Source: Clostridia bacterium
Lineage (GTDB): Bacteria; Bacillota; Clostridia; Oscillospirales; Acutalibacteraceae
Assembly: GCA_017935325.1 (NCBI GenBank)
Contig: JAGBHV010000035.1
Location: 1 to 64,000 of the forward strand
Reading direction: 5' to 3'
Length of the DNA stretch: 64,000 bases
Shown: positions 46,145-54,270 of the stretch, one piece after another
Layout of the letters: each line of letters begins with the position of its first letter
How positions within the stretch are numbered: position 1 is the first letter of the stretch
The notes under the pieces: generated by a model
Told to the model about the DNA's origin: nothing
Database searches by the model: none
Seen by the model: the letters and a program-made list of their open reading frames with translations, nothing else
Translations under genes and position numbers: made by a program

Positions 46145-46707
46145 TATTTATCGCCTCCTGTTACTGTTTTATAAATTTCCACTGCTTCATTTACTGCATC
46201 TGTTACAGCATTTGAAGTGATTGTAGCTCCTGTAAGAGCCTGGATTTCGTTTTCGCCCGGGTTTGATTTTACAACATTGAACAAACCTGATGCGCCGACA
46301 TACTGATTTTTGAAATCATCTTTTTTAGCGTTCATGCCAAGACCTGCAGTTTCTTCGATTGAAAGAATTTCAATGCCTGTTACTTTACCCTGAAGGTCTA
46401 TACCTGTCATAATTTTGATTTCGCTACCGTAACCTTTTGAAGAAGTTGTGAAAATATATCCGATTACTTTTCCTTCTTCATCAAGAGCTTCAACAAATGT
46501 TTTATCACCTGCTGTTTTTGCATCTGAAAAACTTTTTGCATCAGTAAAAACTATTTGTCTTGACTGCCTTTCAGCTTCAGCGTTGTTTTTTGCAATTTGT
46601 GCTGAAGTCACATCATTTGTTACAGCAAGAATTGCAGTGCAGATTGCCGCAATAAGGAAAAGAACGATTGCGGGAACACAGACCTCTTTAAAACTGAATT
46701 TTTTCAT
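46144..46707 (-). CDS. rnfG: Rnf complex subunit G (FMN-binding)
   Basis: 187 residues with one N-terminal membrane helix (about 10-30) and an extracytoplasmic FMN-binding domain. The flavinylation motif is ALTGATITS near residue 160; its last-but-one threonine (TGAT) is the expected FMN attachment site, made by ApbE. It overlaps rnfD and rnfE by single bases. Confidence 0.95.
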   Translation of the reverse strand: MKKFSFKEVCVPAIVLFLIAAICTAILAVTNDVTSAQIAKNNAEAERQSRQIVFTDAKSFSDAKTAGDKTFVEALDEEGKVIGYIFTTSSKGYGSEIKIMTGIDLQGKVTGIEILSIEETAGLGMNAKKDDFKNQYVGASGLFNVVKSNPGENEIQALTGATITSNAVTDAVNEAVEIYKTVTGGDK

Positions 46708-47711
46708 TATCCTTCAGCCCCCTTTTTCTTCTTTTCCTTTACAGTTCCGAACGGTTTCGGAGTTGTAAGATGTTCAATGTGAGGAACAAGAATATTCATA
46801 AGGATAATTGCGAACGATACACCTTCCGGAAGATTTCCGAAAAGTCTGATAAGTGCAGTAAGAATACCGCAGCAAATGCCGAAAATAACCTGACCCTTGA
46901 AATTGATGGGAGAAGTTGTGTAGTCAGTTGCCATGAAAATTGCACCTAAAAGAAGACCGCCCGAAAGAACCTGATAAGCTAAAAATGTAAGATTGAATCC
47001 GCCTGCGATAAACATGATTACCGCAAAAGAACCTACATATGAAAGCGGAATTGTGATTTTGATTACACGTCTTGCAAGAAGATATATAAGACCTATAATC
47101 AGAGCTATTGCACAAACTTCACCTAAAGAACCTGCTCTTTTACCCAGGAACATATCCATAAGTGAGGGAAGTTCTGCAAATGAATCATCATTGATTGTGC
47201 CGCTTCTGAAAATATTTTTGATTTCGCCAAGAGGAGAAGCAGTTGTTGTAGCCTCTGTTTTCCATGAGAAGGGTGCATTCCATTTTGCCATTTCCGTGGG
47301 GAAAGATGCGATGAGCATAATTCTTGTTGCAAGTGCGGGGTTTACAAAGTTCATGCCGATTCCGCCAAACATCTGCTTTACAACAACAATTGCGAAAATA
47401 TCGCCTAAAACTACCATCCACAACGGCATTGAAGTGGGAACATTGAATGCAATAAGTAAACCTGTTACAACAGCACTTAAATCGGCTATAGTCTGATGGC
47501 GTTTCATAACTATGCGCGAAAGATATTCTGCAAGCACACAAGTACCTACTGAAACTGCTGAAACAATAAGTGTACGCGGTCCGAAAAGGAAAAATGCCGC
47601 GATAAGAGAAGGCACAAGAGCAATTACAACATCCAGCATAATTCTTGTGACAGTATCTTTTGAGTGGTCATGCGGCGACGCACTGACCGAAAGTTTTTTA
47701 TCAAGAATCAT
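46707..47711 (-). CDS. rnfD: Rnf complex subunit D (membrane flavoprotein)
   Basis: 334 residues with about nine to ten membrane segments. GGIGMNFVNPALATRIMLI and TEATTTASPLGEIKN are characteristic; a threonine in the latter is the covalent FMN site. It is homologous to NqrB and is expected to take part in ion translocation. The acidic/basic tail KEKKKKGAEG is cytosolic. It overlaps rnfC by four bases. Confidence 0.95.
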   Translation of the reverse strand: MILDKKLSVSASPHDHSKDTVTRIMLDVVIALVPSLIAAFFLFGPRTLIVSAVSVGTCVLAEYLSRIVMKRHQTIADLSAVVTGLLIAFNVPTSMPLWMVVLGDIFAIVVVKQMFGGIGMNFVNPALATRIMLIASFPTEMAKWNAPFSWKTEATTTASPLGEIKNIFRSGTINDDSFAELPSLMDMFLGKRAGSLGEVCAIALIIGLIYLLARRVIKITIPLSYVGSFAVIMFIAGGFNLTFLAYQVLSGGLLLGAIFMATDYTTSPINFKGQVIFGICCGILTALIRLFGNLPEGVSFAIILMNILVPHIEHLTTPKPFGTVKEKKKKGAEG

Positions 47712-49054
47712 TTCTTTGCCGCCTCCCTTACTACTGATTTTGCCAGACGCATGTACTGAACGAGGGGTTTACCTGCCGGGCATGAGTATGCACAGCTTCC
47801 GCATTCCATACAAACGTTGATTCCGATTTTATTAAGTCTTTCAACATCGCCGATTTTTGCATATCTTTCAATAAGAGTAGGCATAAGGCTCATGGGACAA
47901 GCTGCAGAACATCTTCCGCAACGGATGCAGTCACGTTCTTTTTTAAGCGCTGCATCGCCTTTTGAAAAAGCCAGAATTGCGTTGTTGCTTTTTATCATGG
48001 GAACATCTGTTGAGAAAACAGCCATACCCATCATCGGTCCGCCTGAAAGAATTTTTTCAGGTTCTTCCTTGAATCCGCCGCAGAAATCTATAATTTCAGA
48101 AATACTTGTACCTATCGGAACTCTTACGTTTTTGGGTTCTGCAATAGCTGAACCGTCAACAGTCATTGAACGGCTGACAAGGGGACGTCCCGTTCTCATA
48201 TATCTTCCGATAAAGGCAGCAGAAGCAACGTTCATTACAAGGCATCCGACATCTGCGGGAAGTTTTCCGGGAGGAACTCTTCTGCCGGTTGCAGACTGAA
48301 CCATCATTTTTTCGGCGCCCTGCGGATAAACAGATTTCAGAGTCATAAGTTTTACATTATCTTTAACTTTGAATTCGCCTGCAATTTTCTGCAAAGCTTT
48401 GAAAGCCTGAGGCTTGTTGTCTTCAATAGCAATTATTACATTGGGAATTTCAAGCCATTTCTGAAGAAGCTGAATACCGCCGATAATGTTCTTTGAATTT
48501 TCAAGACATTCACGGTAGTCAACAGTAATGTACGGCTCACATTCTGCGGCATTTATAATGAGTGTGTCAATATTCTTTTCTTTCGGGAAAGCAAGCTTTA
48601 CGTGGGTCGGGAAGCCTGCACCGCCAAGACCTACAAGACCTGACGCCCTTACTGCCTTGACAAAATCTTCGCGTGTCTCAATAACAGGAGGTTTGATTCC
48701 TTCATAAGGTGTCATTTCACCGTCAGATTCGATAGTGACACCTTTTGTTACAACACCGCTGGGAAGACTTACATCACCAACAGCCACAACTTTGCCTGAA
48801 ACTGATGAATGAATAGGCGCAGAAACAAATTTGTCTGTATCGCCAACTACCTGACCTACGCTTACGATATCACCGACTTTGACTGTAGGCTCACATGGCG
48901 CACCTATATGCTGCTGCATAGGCAAAACAATTTTTTTCGGCGGTGTTATTCTCACCACTTCCATGTCTGCGGTGTTCTTGTGATGCGAAACATGCACACC
49001 GCCTCTTACCTGCTTGACGGCTTTTAATACGCCTTCAGGTCTTTTTAAACTCAT
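47708..49054 (-). CDS. rnfC: Rnf complex subunit C (NADH-binding)
   Basis: 448 residues. The N-terminus RGGVHVSHHKNTAD, the glycine-rich NADH/FMN-binding region GLVGLGGAGFPTHVKL with NAAECEPYITVDYR, and two [4Fe-4S] motifs (CIRCGRCSAACP and CMECGSCAYSCP) define RnfC. It carries the NAD+ reduction site on the cytosolic face. First of the six rnf genes, it starts 33 bases after the Gx-transporter gene. Confidence 0.96.
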   Translation of the reverse strand: MSLKRPEGVLKAVKQVRGGVHVSHHKNTADMEVVRITPPKKIVLPMQQHIGAPCEPTVKVGDIVSVGQVVGDTDKFVSAPIHSSVSGKVVAVGDVSLPSGVVTKGVTIESDGEMTPYEGIKPPVIETREDFVKAVRASGLVGLGGAGFPTHVKLAFPKEKNIDTLIINAAECEPYITVDYRECLENSKNIIGGIQLLQKWLEIPNVIIAIEDNKPQAFKALQKIAGEFKVKDNVKLMTLKSVYPQGAEKMMVQSATGRRVPPGKLPADVGCLVMNVASAAFIGRYMRTGRPLVSRSMTVDGSAIAEPKNVRVPIGTSISEIIDFCGGFKEEPEKILSGGPMMGMAVFSTDVPMIKSNNAILAFSKGDAALKKERDCIRCGRCSAACPMSLMPTLIERYAKIGDVERLNKIGINVCMECGSCAYSCPAGKPLVQYMRLAKSVVREAAKK

Positions 49055-49087
49055 TGGACCATCCCTTTCTCTATTAAGAAACTGTCA

Positions 49088-49609
49088 TCATAAACTTTTA
49101 AAATGCTTTGATTGTTTTATAAGCAACGGCATAACTAATTTAAGCACCGTACCTGTAATAAATCCCATTATTACTGCACTTAACAGAAGCACAGGTGCGT
49201 AAGATAACATTGCCGTTGTTTTCGTGATAATTATTGATACTGCAAGTTGTCCGAAATTATGACAGACTGACGATGCAACTGCCACACCCACATAACCTGA
49301 TTTGTTCTTTACAAACTTAATCATCAGGCACATTGCAAGTGTACTTAAAAGTCCTCCGCCGAGACTCATGAAAAATGCTGTAGCACCTCTTGTGAGAAAA
49401 ACGAAAAGAGACTTTATAACAGTAACGCAAAAAGCTGTGGTAAATCCCAGCGAGCCTGCGCAGAACATTGTAACTATATTTGAAAGCCCGAGCTTTACTC
49501 CCGGAGGAAGAAAAGGCAACGCGGGCAGAAGATTTTCAAGAAAAGACAGAGCCAGTGCCTGAGCTGCCAGAACACCTGTCAATGCAATTTTCTGTGTTTT
49601 TGTTTTCAT
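49088..49609 (-). CDS. Gx transporter family / HepT-component-I-like membrane protein
   Basis: 173 residues with five or six membrane helices. ALTGVLAAQALALSFLENLLP and PPGVKLGLSNIVTMF match the Gx transporter family, often labelled heptaprenyl diphosphate synthase component I. The family is frequently encoded beside NusG-II and ApbE genes, as here, and its role in Rnf-type clusters is not known; a small-molecule carrier is plausible. Confidence 0.85.
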   Translation of the reverse strand: MKTKTQKIALTGVLAAQALALSFLENLLPALPFLPPGVKLGLSNIVTMFCAGSLGFTTAFCVTVIKSLFVFLTRGATAFFMSLGGGLLSTLAMCLMIKFVKNKSGYVGVAVASSVCHNFGQLAVSIIITKTTAMLSYAPVLLLSAVIMGFITGTVLKLVMPLLIKQSKHFKSL

Positions 49610-49622
49610 AAAATCTCCCGTA

Positions 49623-50000
49623 TCAATAAACTATTGCATCAATCTGTTCTTTTTTTTCGCCAATAACTTTGACTATAACTTTTTCGGGAAGACATGATGC
49701 AAAGTCCCCGTTTTTTTCAAGCTCACCGCTTCTGACACAAACCTTATCTTTGCAGCAGGAAGAGGAAAAATAAATTTTTCCGTCCTTTGCTTCAATTATC
49801 GTTTTGCCGTTTTCACCGGTTACAATCTTTTTTTCTTCTTTTGCGGATAAGTTTACGGTGTCTGTAATCTTACCGTCGAAATAAATTTCTGCCGTCAGGT
49901 TTTCATTTGAAATATTTTTAAAAACAAAACTTATAACGATTATCAGCACTATAGCAACAATAAGCAGAATATCGTTTTTTGTAATTAATTTTCTTTCCAT
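49623..50000 (-). CDS. NusG domain II-containing membrane-anchored protein
   Basis: 125 residues: an N-terminal membrane helix (10-28) and an extracellular NusG-II beta domain (AEIYFDGKITDTVNLSAKEE, IEAKDGKIYFSSSCCKDKVC, CLPEKVIVKV). The CC and two other cysteines lie in the conserved loop SxCxxKxCV. Its role is unknown; co-location with apbE and rnf suggests help with flavin or electron-transfer maturation. It overlaps the end of apbE by about 16 bases. Confidence 0.85.
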   Translation of the reverse strand: MERKLITKNDILLIVAIVLIIVISFVFKNISNENLTAEIYFDGKITDTVNLSAKEEKKIVTGENGKTIIEAKDGKIYFSSSCCKDKVCVRSGELEKNGDFASCLPEKVIVKVIGEKKEQIDAIVY

Positions 50001-51001
50001 AATTCAAACTCATTATTTTTAATTTCAATTTTTTCTTTCAGGTTTTCTGTAACCTTCACCGTGTTATCGTCAAAAATAAATACGGCTTCTGCATTATATT
50101 CTTCAAGCAACTCAAGACTTTTTTCAAATCCGAGACAGTAACACGCCGTTGACAACGCATCGCTCAGAAGTCCCGAAGAACACACGACTGTTACAGATAA
50201 AAGATTATTCTCAACGGGATATCCCGTATAAGTTGATAAAATATGATGGTATTTTTTTCCGCCTTTTTCAGAAAATCTTTCATAATTTCCGGAGGTTGAC
50301 ACAAAGCATTCTTCCAGACTTAAAACTGCCATATAGTCATTGACGTTGCCGTGAGGGTTTCTGATACCGATATCGAAAGTACCATTTCCGAAAAGACATA
50401 GGCTTCCGCCTACACTGATTACACCTTGCTTTGCCTGATGCTTCTGAAGTATCGCTTTTGCCTCGTCGCATGCAATTCCTTTACCCACAAAGCCCAGGTC
50501 TATTGATTGATTGTCACCGATTGTAACAAAATTATTTTCAGTTTTTACTTTCTGCCAATCAACATTTTCAATAATAGCTTCAAGTTCATTTTTCTGAGGA
50601 ATTCTGAAATTCTCTGAACCGATATTCCATGCATTTGTTAAATTGCCTACCGTCAGGTCAACGGCACCGTTGCTTTTTTTACAGACATCAATTGTATCCG
50701 ACAGATATTTTTTCGTTTCGTCAGAAATCTCCGCATTTTTATTTTTGTTAAGCTTTGCAATTTCTGATTTTTCAATTCTCCAGGAAATACGGTTTTCGGT
50801 AATTCTGATTTTATTAATAATTTCTTTTGCAACTTCTTCGGGATTTTCTGCTTTGATTTTCTGTGCAATCACAGCTCCCATTGCAAAGCCTGTATCTTCG
50901 TATTCCTTCTGACTGAAAAAGCTGTCACAAACTACGGCTGTTATGATAAGTGCGGCAGCAACAACTGCAACGACAGCTATAATCATTTTGTTTTTTTTCA
51001 A
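49985..51001 (-). CDS. apbE: FAD:protein FMN transferase ApbE
   Basis: About 338 residues: membrane anchor (about 8-28), then the ApbE domain with TGFAMGAV, NGAVDLTVGNLTNAW, IDLGFVGKGIACDEAK, GVISVGGSLCLFG, STSGNYERFSEKGGKKYHHIL and SGLLSDALSTACYCLG. It transfers FMN from FAD to threonine of target proteins; RnfG and RnfD in the same operon are the obvious targets. I choose TTG at 51001, about 11 bases after GGAGG; a GTG at 51013 overlaps that site and an ATG at 50986 is also possible. Confidence 0.93.
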   Translation of the reverse strand: MKKNKMIIAVVAVVAAALIITAVVCDSFFSQKEYEDTGFAMGAVIAQKIKAENPEEVAKEIINKIRITENRISWRIEKSEIAKLNKNKNAEISDETKKYLSDTIDVCKKSNGAVDLTVGNLTNAWNIGSENFRIPQKNELEAIIENVDWQKVKTENNFVTIGDNQSIDLGFVGKGIACDEAKAILQKHQAKQGVISVGGSLCLFGNGTFDIGIRNPHGNVNDYMAVLSLEECFVSTSGNYERFSEKGGKKYHHILSTYTGYPVENNLLSVTVVCSSGLLSDALSTACYCLGFEKSLELLEEYNAEAVFIFDDNTVKVTENLKEKIEIKNNEFELWKEN

Positions 51002-51031
51002 AACACACCGCACCTCCCCATAATCGATTAT

Positions 51032-51060
51032 ATTTTACTATATTTTTAATTTCTTTTCAA
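51032..51060 (-). promoter_or_regulatory. Promoter for the apbE-rnf operon
   Basis: Minus-strand TTGAAA (51055-51060), a 17-base spacer and TAAAAT (51032-51037), about 30 bases before the start. This would drive a transcript of roughly 7.7 kb covering apbE to the HAD gene. Confidence 0.55.
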
Positions 51061-51141
51061 TGCTTTTTCCATTAATTAAACTTTTAACAATCTAATAAAT
51101 TCTGTCATTAGTGGCATAATAAACCGAAAGGAGCGATAAAA

Positions 51142-51585
51142 ATGGAGATACACACTTCAGATAACCACGAATTTCTTAACAAAATTTACCAGAATGCACA
51201 AATGGGTTCAAACTCAATAACCTACGTTTCCGAAAAAACTGAAGACAAAGAACTTCTTACTGAACTTCAGGCGCAGCTTGCGGAATATAACGAAATTGCA
51301 TCAGAAGCTGCAAAAGCGTTGCTTGAAAATAACGATATTCCCAAAGAAAAAGGTCCTCTTGCACAGGTCGGATTGTGGTCAAGCGTTCAGATGAACACAC
51401 TTGTTGATAAATCCTCAAGTCATATTGCGGAAATGATGATGCAGGGAAATTCAATGGGTGTTATTGACATGTCAAAGGCTTTGCGAAAATACAAAACTGC
51501 AGATAACTCGACAGTAAAATTAGGCGAAAAACTTATTAAAACAGAAGAGGAAAATTTCCAGCGAATGAAACCTTTTTTGCAGTAA
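51142..51585 (+). CDS. Uncharacterised helical protein, 147 aa
   Basis: No recognised family. The protein is almost wholly alpha-helical by composition, with heptad-like stretches (TEDKELLTELQAQLAEYNEI, ASEAAKALLENN) and an end KLGEKLIKTEEENFQRMKPF. This recalls four-helix bundle proteins such as ferritin-like stress proteins, but no iron-ligand ExxH motif is evident. No signal peptide. AAAGGAG lies before the ATG. It is divergent from the rnf operon and convergent with the cohesin-like gene. Confidence 0.7.
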   Translation: MEIHTSDNHEFLNKIYQNAQMGSNSITYVSEKTEDKELLTELQAQLAEYNEIASEAAKALLENNDIPKEKGPLAQVGLWSSVQMNTLVDKSSSHIAEMMMQGNSMGVIDMSKALRKYKTADNSTVKLGEKLIKTEEENFQRMKPFLQ

Positions 51586-51591
51586 AAAAGA

Positions 51592-51626
51592 ACGGGTATT
51601 CCGAATGAACGGAATACCCGAGTTTC
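51592..51626. terminator. Bidirectional terminator between convergent genes
   Basis: CGGGTATTCCG (51593-51603) pairs perfectly with CGGAATACCCG (51610-51620), with A-rich and T-rich flanks. Confidence 0.85.
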
Positions 51627-51639
51627 ATTTAAGCTTCAA

Positions 51640-52626
51640 TTATACATACCAGAGCCAGCCGAAAAGCACAATAATTATTATCCATTGAATTACTGAATAA
51701 GAAACCTGTACATTGAAAGTCTGTGTAAACTTGCCATCTGTTGATTTTGCGGTAACCGTAGTTGTACCGGCCTTTGCACCGTAAATGTTACCTTCATCAT
51801 CAACTGTTACTATTGATTCGTCGGCAGAAGTCCATCTTAAAGTTTTGTTCTGTGCAGATGAATTAACTTTTTCTTTTAAGTTAATTGTTGCCTTGAAATT
51901 AATTGCAATAACATCTGATGTTGCTTCGTTACTTCCTGTGTCAGGAGCAGAGCCGGAGAAGCTCAACGTCTGTCCTACAGGAACATAATTATTGATGTTG
52001 TGATTTTCACTCGGACTTCTTCCGCAGAACCATAAACCGCCTGCAAAAGTTTCTGTCTTCGTAAAATCTTTATGAATAAAAATAAGTCCGTCAAAGCTGC
52101 TTATATCTTTCTTTGCTTTGAAAGAAAAAGATACGATTGTTTCTGCATTTGAAAGTTTTATTAACTTACCGCCGTTAAGGGTTGAATCTGCAGCCCATGA
52201 TGTAAAAATAATTTTGTATTTGTTTTTTACACTGGCCTGTGACCAATAAGACGGATTTGAGTTACGTTTTTCATAGTATTCGTTGGAAGATTTAGAGTTG
52301 CCGTTTGTTCTGTAAGCACTTGCCATTCTTCCTTCGAAAGTAAGAAAAGCACTGGGCTTTGAAGAATCGACATTCTGCAACTCTAATGCATTGGCGTCAT
52401 AAATTATCGGCACCTGCATTGACCAGATGAAGTAGTTAGTTTTGAGATTTACACTTACTTTAACTGTTTCGCCTTTTTTTACAGAGGCTTTGTCTGTCTT
52501 AAAGCCGAATGTTGCTGTGTAGCTTGATTCGGAAGCAGCTGAAGAAGAAATCGCTGCAATACCTGTTGAAAAAAGCATTACCATCAACATTAAAACTGAA
52601 ATTACTTTACAAAAGTTTCTTTTCAT
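51640..52626 (-). CDS. Membrane-anchored surface protein: cohesin-like domain, Big2 domain, C-terminal helix
   Basis: 328 residues. Signal peptide ends near residue 30. Residues about 36-225 fit the cohesin pattern: TDKASVKKGETVKVSVNL, a strand region ending VPIIYDANALELQNV, and IVSFSFKAKKDISSF. Residues 238-310 are a bacterial Ig-like (Big2) domain (LRWTSADESIVTVDDEGNIY, AGTTTVTAKS). Residues 312-328 are one hydrophobic helix at the very C-terminus with no basic tail, so it is probably a membrane anchor. Start is ATG 52626 behind AAGGAG. Its cohesin-like part is closely similar to that of the adjacent gene, suggesting duplication. Confidence 0.75.
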   Translation of the reverse strand: MKRNFCKVISVLMLMVMLFSTGIAAISSSAASESSYTATFGFKTDKASVKKGETVKVSVNLKTNYFIWSMQVPIIYDANALELQNVDSSKPSAFLTFEGRMASAYRTNGNSKSSNEYYEKRNSNPSYWSQASVKNKYKIIFTSWAADSTLNGGKLIKLSNAETIVSFSFKAKKDISSFDGLIFIHKDFTKTETFAGGLWFCGRSPSENHNINNYVPVGQTLSFSGSAPDTGSNEATSDVIAINFKATINLKEKVNSSAQNKTLRWTSADESIVTVDDEGNIYGAKAGTTTVTAKSTDGKFTQTFNVQVSYSVIQWIIIIVLFGWLWYV

Positions 52627-52634
52627 AATAAATA

Positions 52635-54239
52635 TCACTCCTTATTCTGCGATATGGAAGTTTCGCCGTTTACAACTGAATTGAGAATTGCAAGGTCGTA
52701 AATGTCAATCGCAGTATCATCATTAAGGTCAGCAGCAAAGAAAAGTGGTGAATTTTCATTTGTTTCCATATCGCCGTTTACAATAGCTGCAAGGATTGAT
52801 GCATCGTAAATATCGATAACACCGTCACCATTAAGGTCACCGAAGATGATGATTGTGTAGTTTTGCCATTCTTCGCCGCTGCGGTATGTTGTAAGAGTCA
52901 GACCGGTGCCGATTCCGTCAGGTGTTTCATATGATACGTCTGATGAATATTCCACATAACCTTCAAGGTCTGTAAGACCCACATCAAGTCCGTAGATAAG
53001 ACTGAGTTCGTCATTAATAACCGTGGTTGAATTTTCCGCTGCTCTGAAGTAACTATCGAGTATAGGAATTTCAACTGTATCGCGGGAAAGTTCTTTTCCG
53101 CATACTTCACAGTAAACTACGGAATCGTATGAACCTGACTGTTCATATGTTGCTTCAACTCTGTTTTCTTCTGTTGCTTCTGCAGGTGTGTGACCGAGAG
53201 CATCAATGGTTTCCTGTTCGGCAAAAACTTCGCCGCAGACTTCGCAATGACTGCCTTCTGTTAAACCTGTGTTTTCACAATCAGGGGACACTGCTTCATC
53301 AGTTACTATTGCGTGACCGGAAGCAGAAATATAATCTGCCACAAAAGAATCACTGCAGTTTGAACAGGTATATGTTGTATAGCCTTGTTCTGTACAAGTA
53401 GGTGCAGTTTCTTCTGCTACATATTTATGACCTGTTTTGTAAATCACTTCTTCAGCAAGTTTATTACCGCACACAGTACATTTTTTGATTCTCAGACCAT
53501 CTGTCAGACAAGTAGCGGGTGTTATTATTTCCCATTCACCTGAAACATGTTCATGCGCTGTGGGGTCAACACCGTTATATATAATTGTCTGGCCATGCTG
53601 AGTTACTTTGTTTATATCGATTTCATTTGTTTCCGAACGTCCCACAAACAGATAGCCCTGCGGAGACGTTGAGGTTTTAAGGAAATCTTTACTTATAAAA
53701 AGAAGTTCTGAAAAATCATCAATATCTTCGTTTGCTCTGACTGTGAAACTAAGGATTTTATCTTCCGTTTCAAGCATTATAAGGTCAGAAATCGATGAAT
53801 CTCCTGACCATGAAGCACACACTGCCTTGTACTTGCTTAATGTTTCTTCTTTTGACCAGAATTCTTTATTTGAGTTCCTGGTTGTGAAAACCTGATTTGT
53901 AGATTTCCAGTTACCGTTTGTACTGTAAGATTCTGACATAGAACCTTCAAACGTAAGGAATGAGGAACTGTTGTTTTCACTTGTATTCTGCAGGGTAAGT
54001 TTTTGATAATCATATATAACAACAAGGCTGGCCGCAAAGATATAATAGTTGGTTTTAAGATAAACACTTACTGTAACATCTTCGCCTTTCTGAGCAGAAG
54101 CTTTATCTGTTTCTATCCTGAATTCGGCAACATAGTCCGATTCGTCTGCCGCGAAGGCAGACAAACCGAACATACCTGATGTTAAAACGAGAGTCATTAT
54201 CAGACTTAAAAGTCTGAAAGCAAAATTGCTTTTTTTCAT
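52635..54239 (-). CDS. Secreted adaptor-like protein: cohesin-like domain, cysteine repeats, C-terminal dockerin
   Basis: 534 residues. Signal peptide ends SAFA (about 27-30). Residues 36-222 are a cohesin-like domain closely related to the next gene. Residues 240-385 hold four cysteine-bearing repeats, each with a CxxC (254-257, 292-295, 332-335, 377-380) and a preceding GH turn, of the type seen in clostridial surface proteins. Residues 467-527 are a type I dockerin (GDLNGDGVIDIYDASILAAI and ADLNDDTAIDIYDLAILNSV). Carrying both partners of a cohesin-dockerin pair, it has the layout of a scaffold adaptor. It ends four bases before the SD of the anchor gene. Confidence 0.8.
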   Translation of the reverse strand: MKKSNFAFRLLSLIMTLVLTSGMFGLSAFAADESDYVAEFRIETDKASAQKGEDVTVSVYLKTNYYIFAASLVVIYDYQKLTLQNTSENNSSSFLTFEGSMSESYSTNGNWKSTNQVFTTRNSNKEFWSKEETLSKYKAVCASWSGDSSISDLIMLETEDKILSFTVRANEDIDDFSELLFISKDFLKTSTSPQGYLFVGRSETNEIDINKVTQHGQTIIYNGVDPTAHEHVSGEWEIITPATCLTDGLRIKKCTVCGNKLAEEVIYKTGHKYVAEETAPTCTEQGYTTYTCSNCSDSFVADYISASGHAIVTDEAVSPDCENTGLTEGSHCEVCGEVFAEQETIDALGHTPAEATEENRVEATYEQSGSYDSVVYCEVCGKELSRDTVEIPILDSYFRAAENSTTVINDELSLIYGLDVGLTDLEGYVEYSSDVSYETPDGIGTGLTLTTYRSGEEWQNYTIIIFGDLNGDGVIDIYDASILAAIVNGDMETNENSPLFFAADLNDDTAIDIYDLAILNSVVNGETSISQNKE

Positions 54240-54270
54240 ATAATCACGTCTTATATAAAATTTGTTTTAA

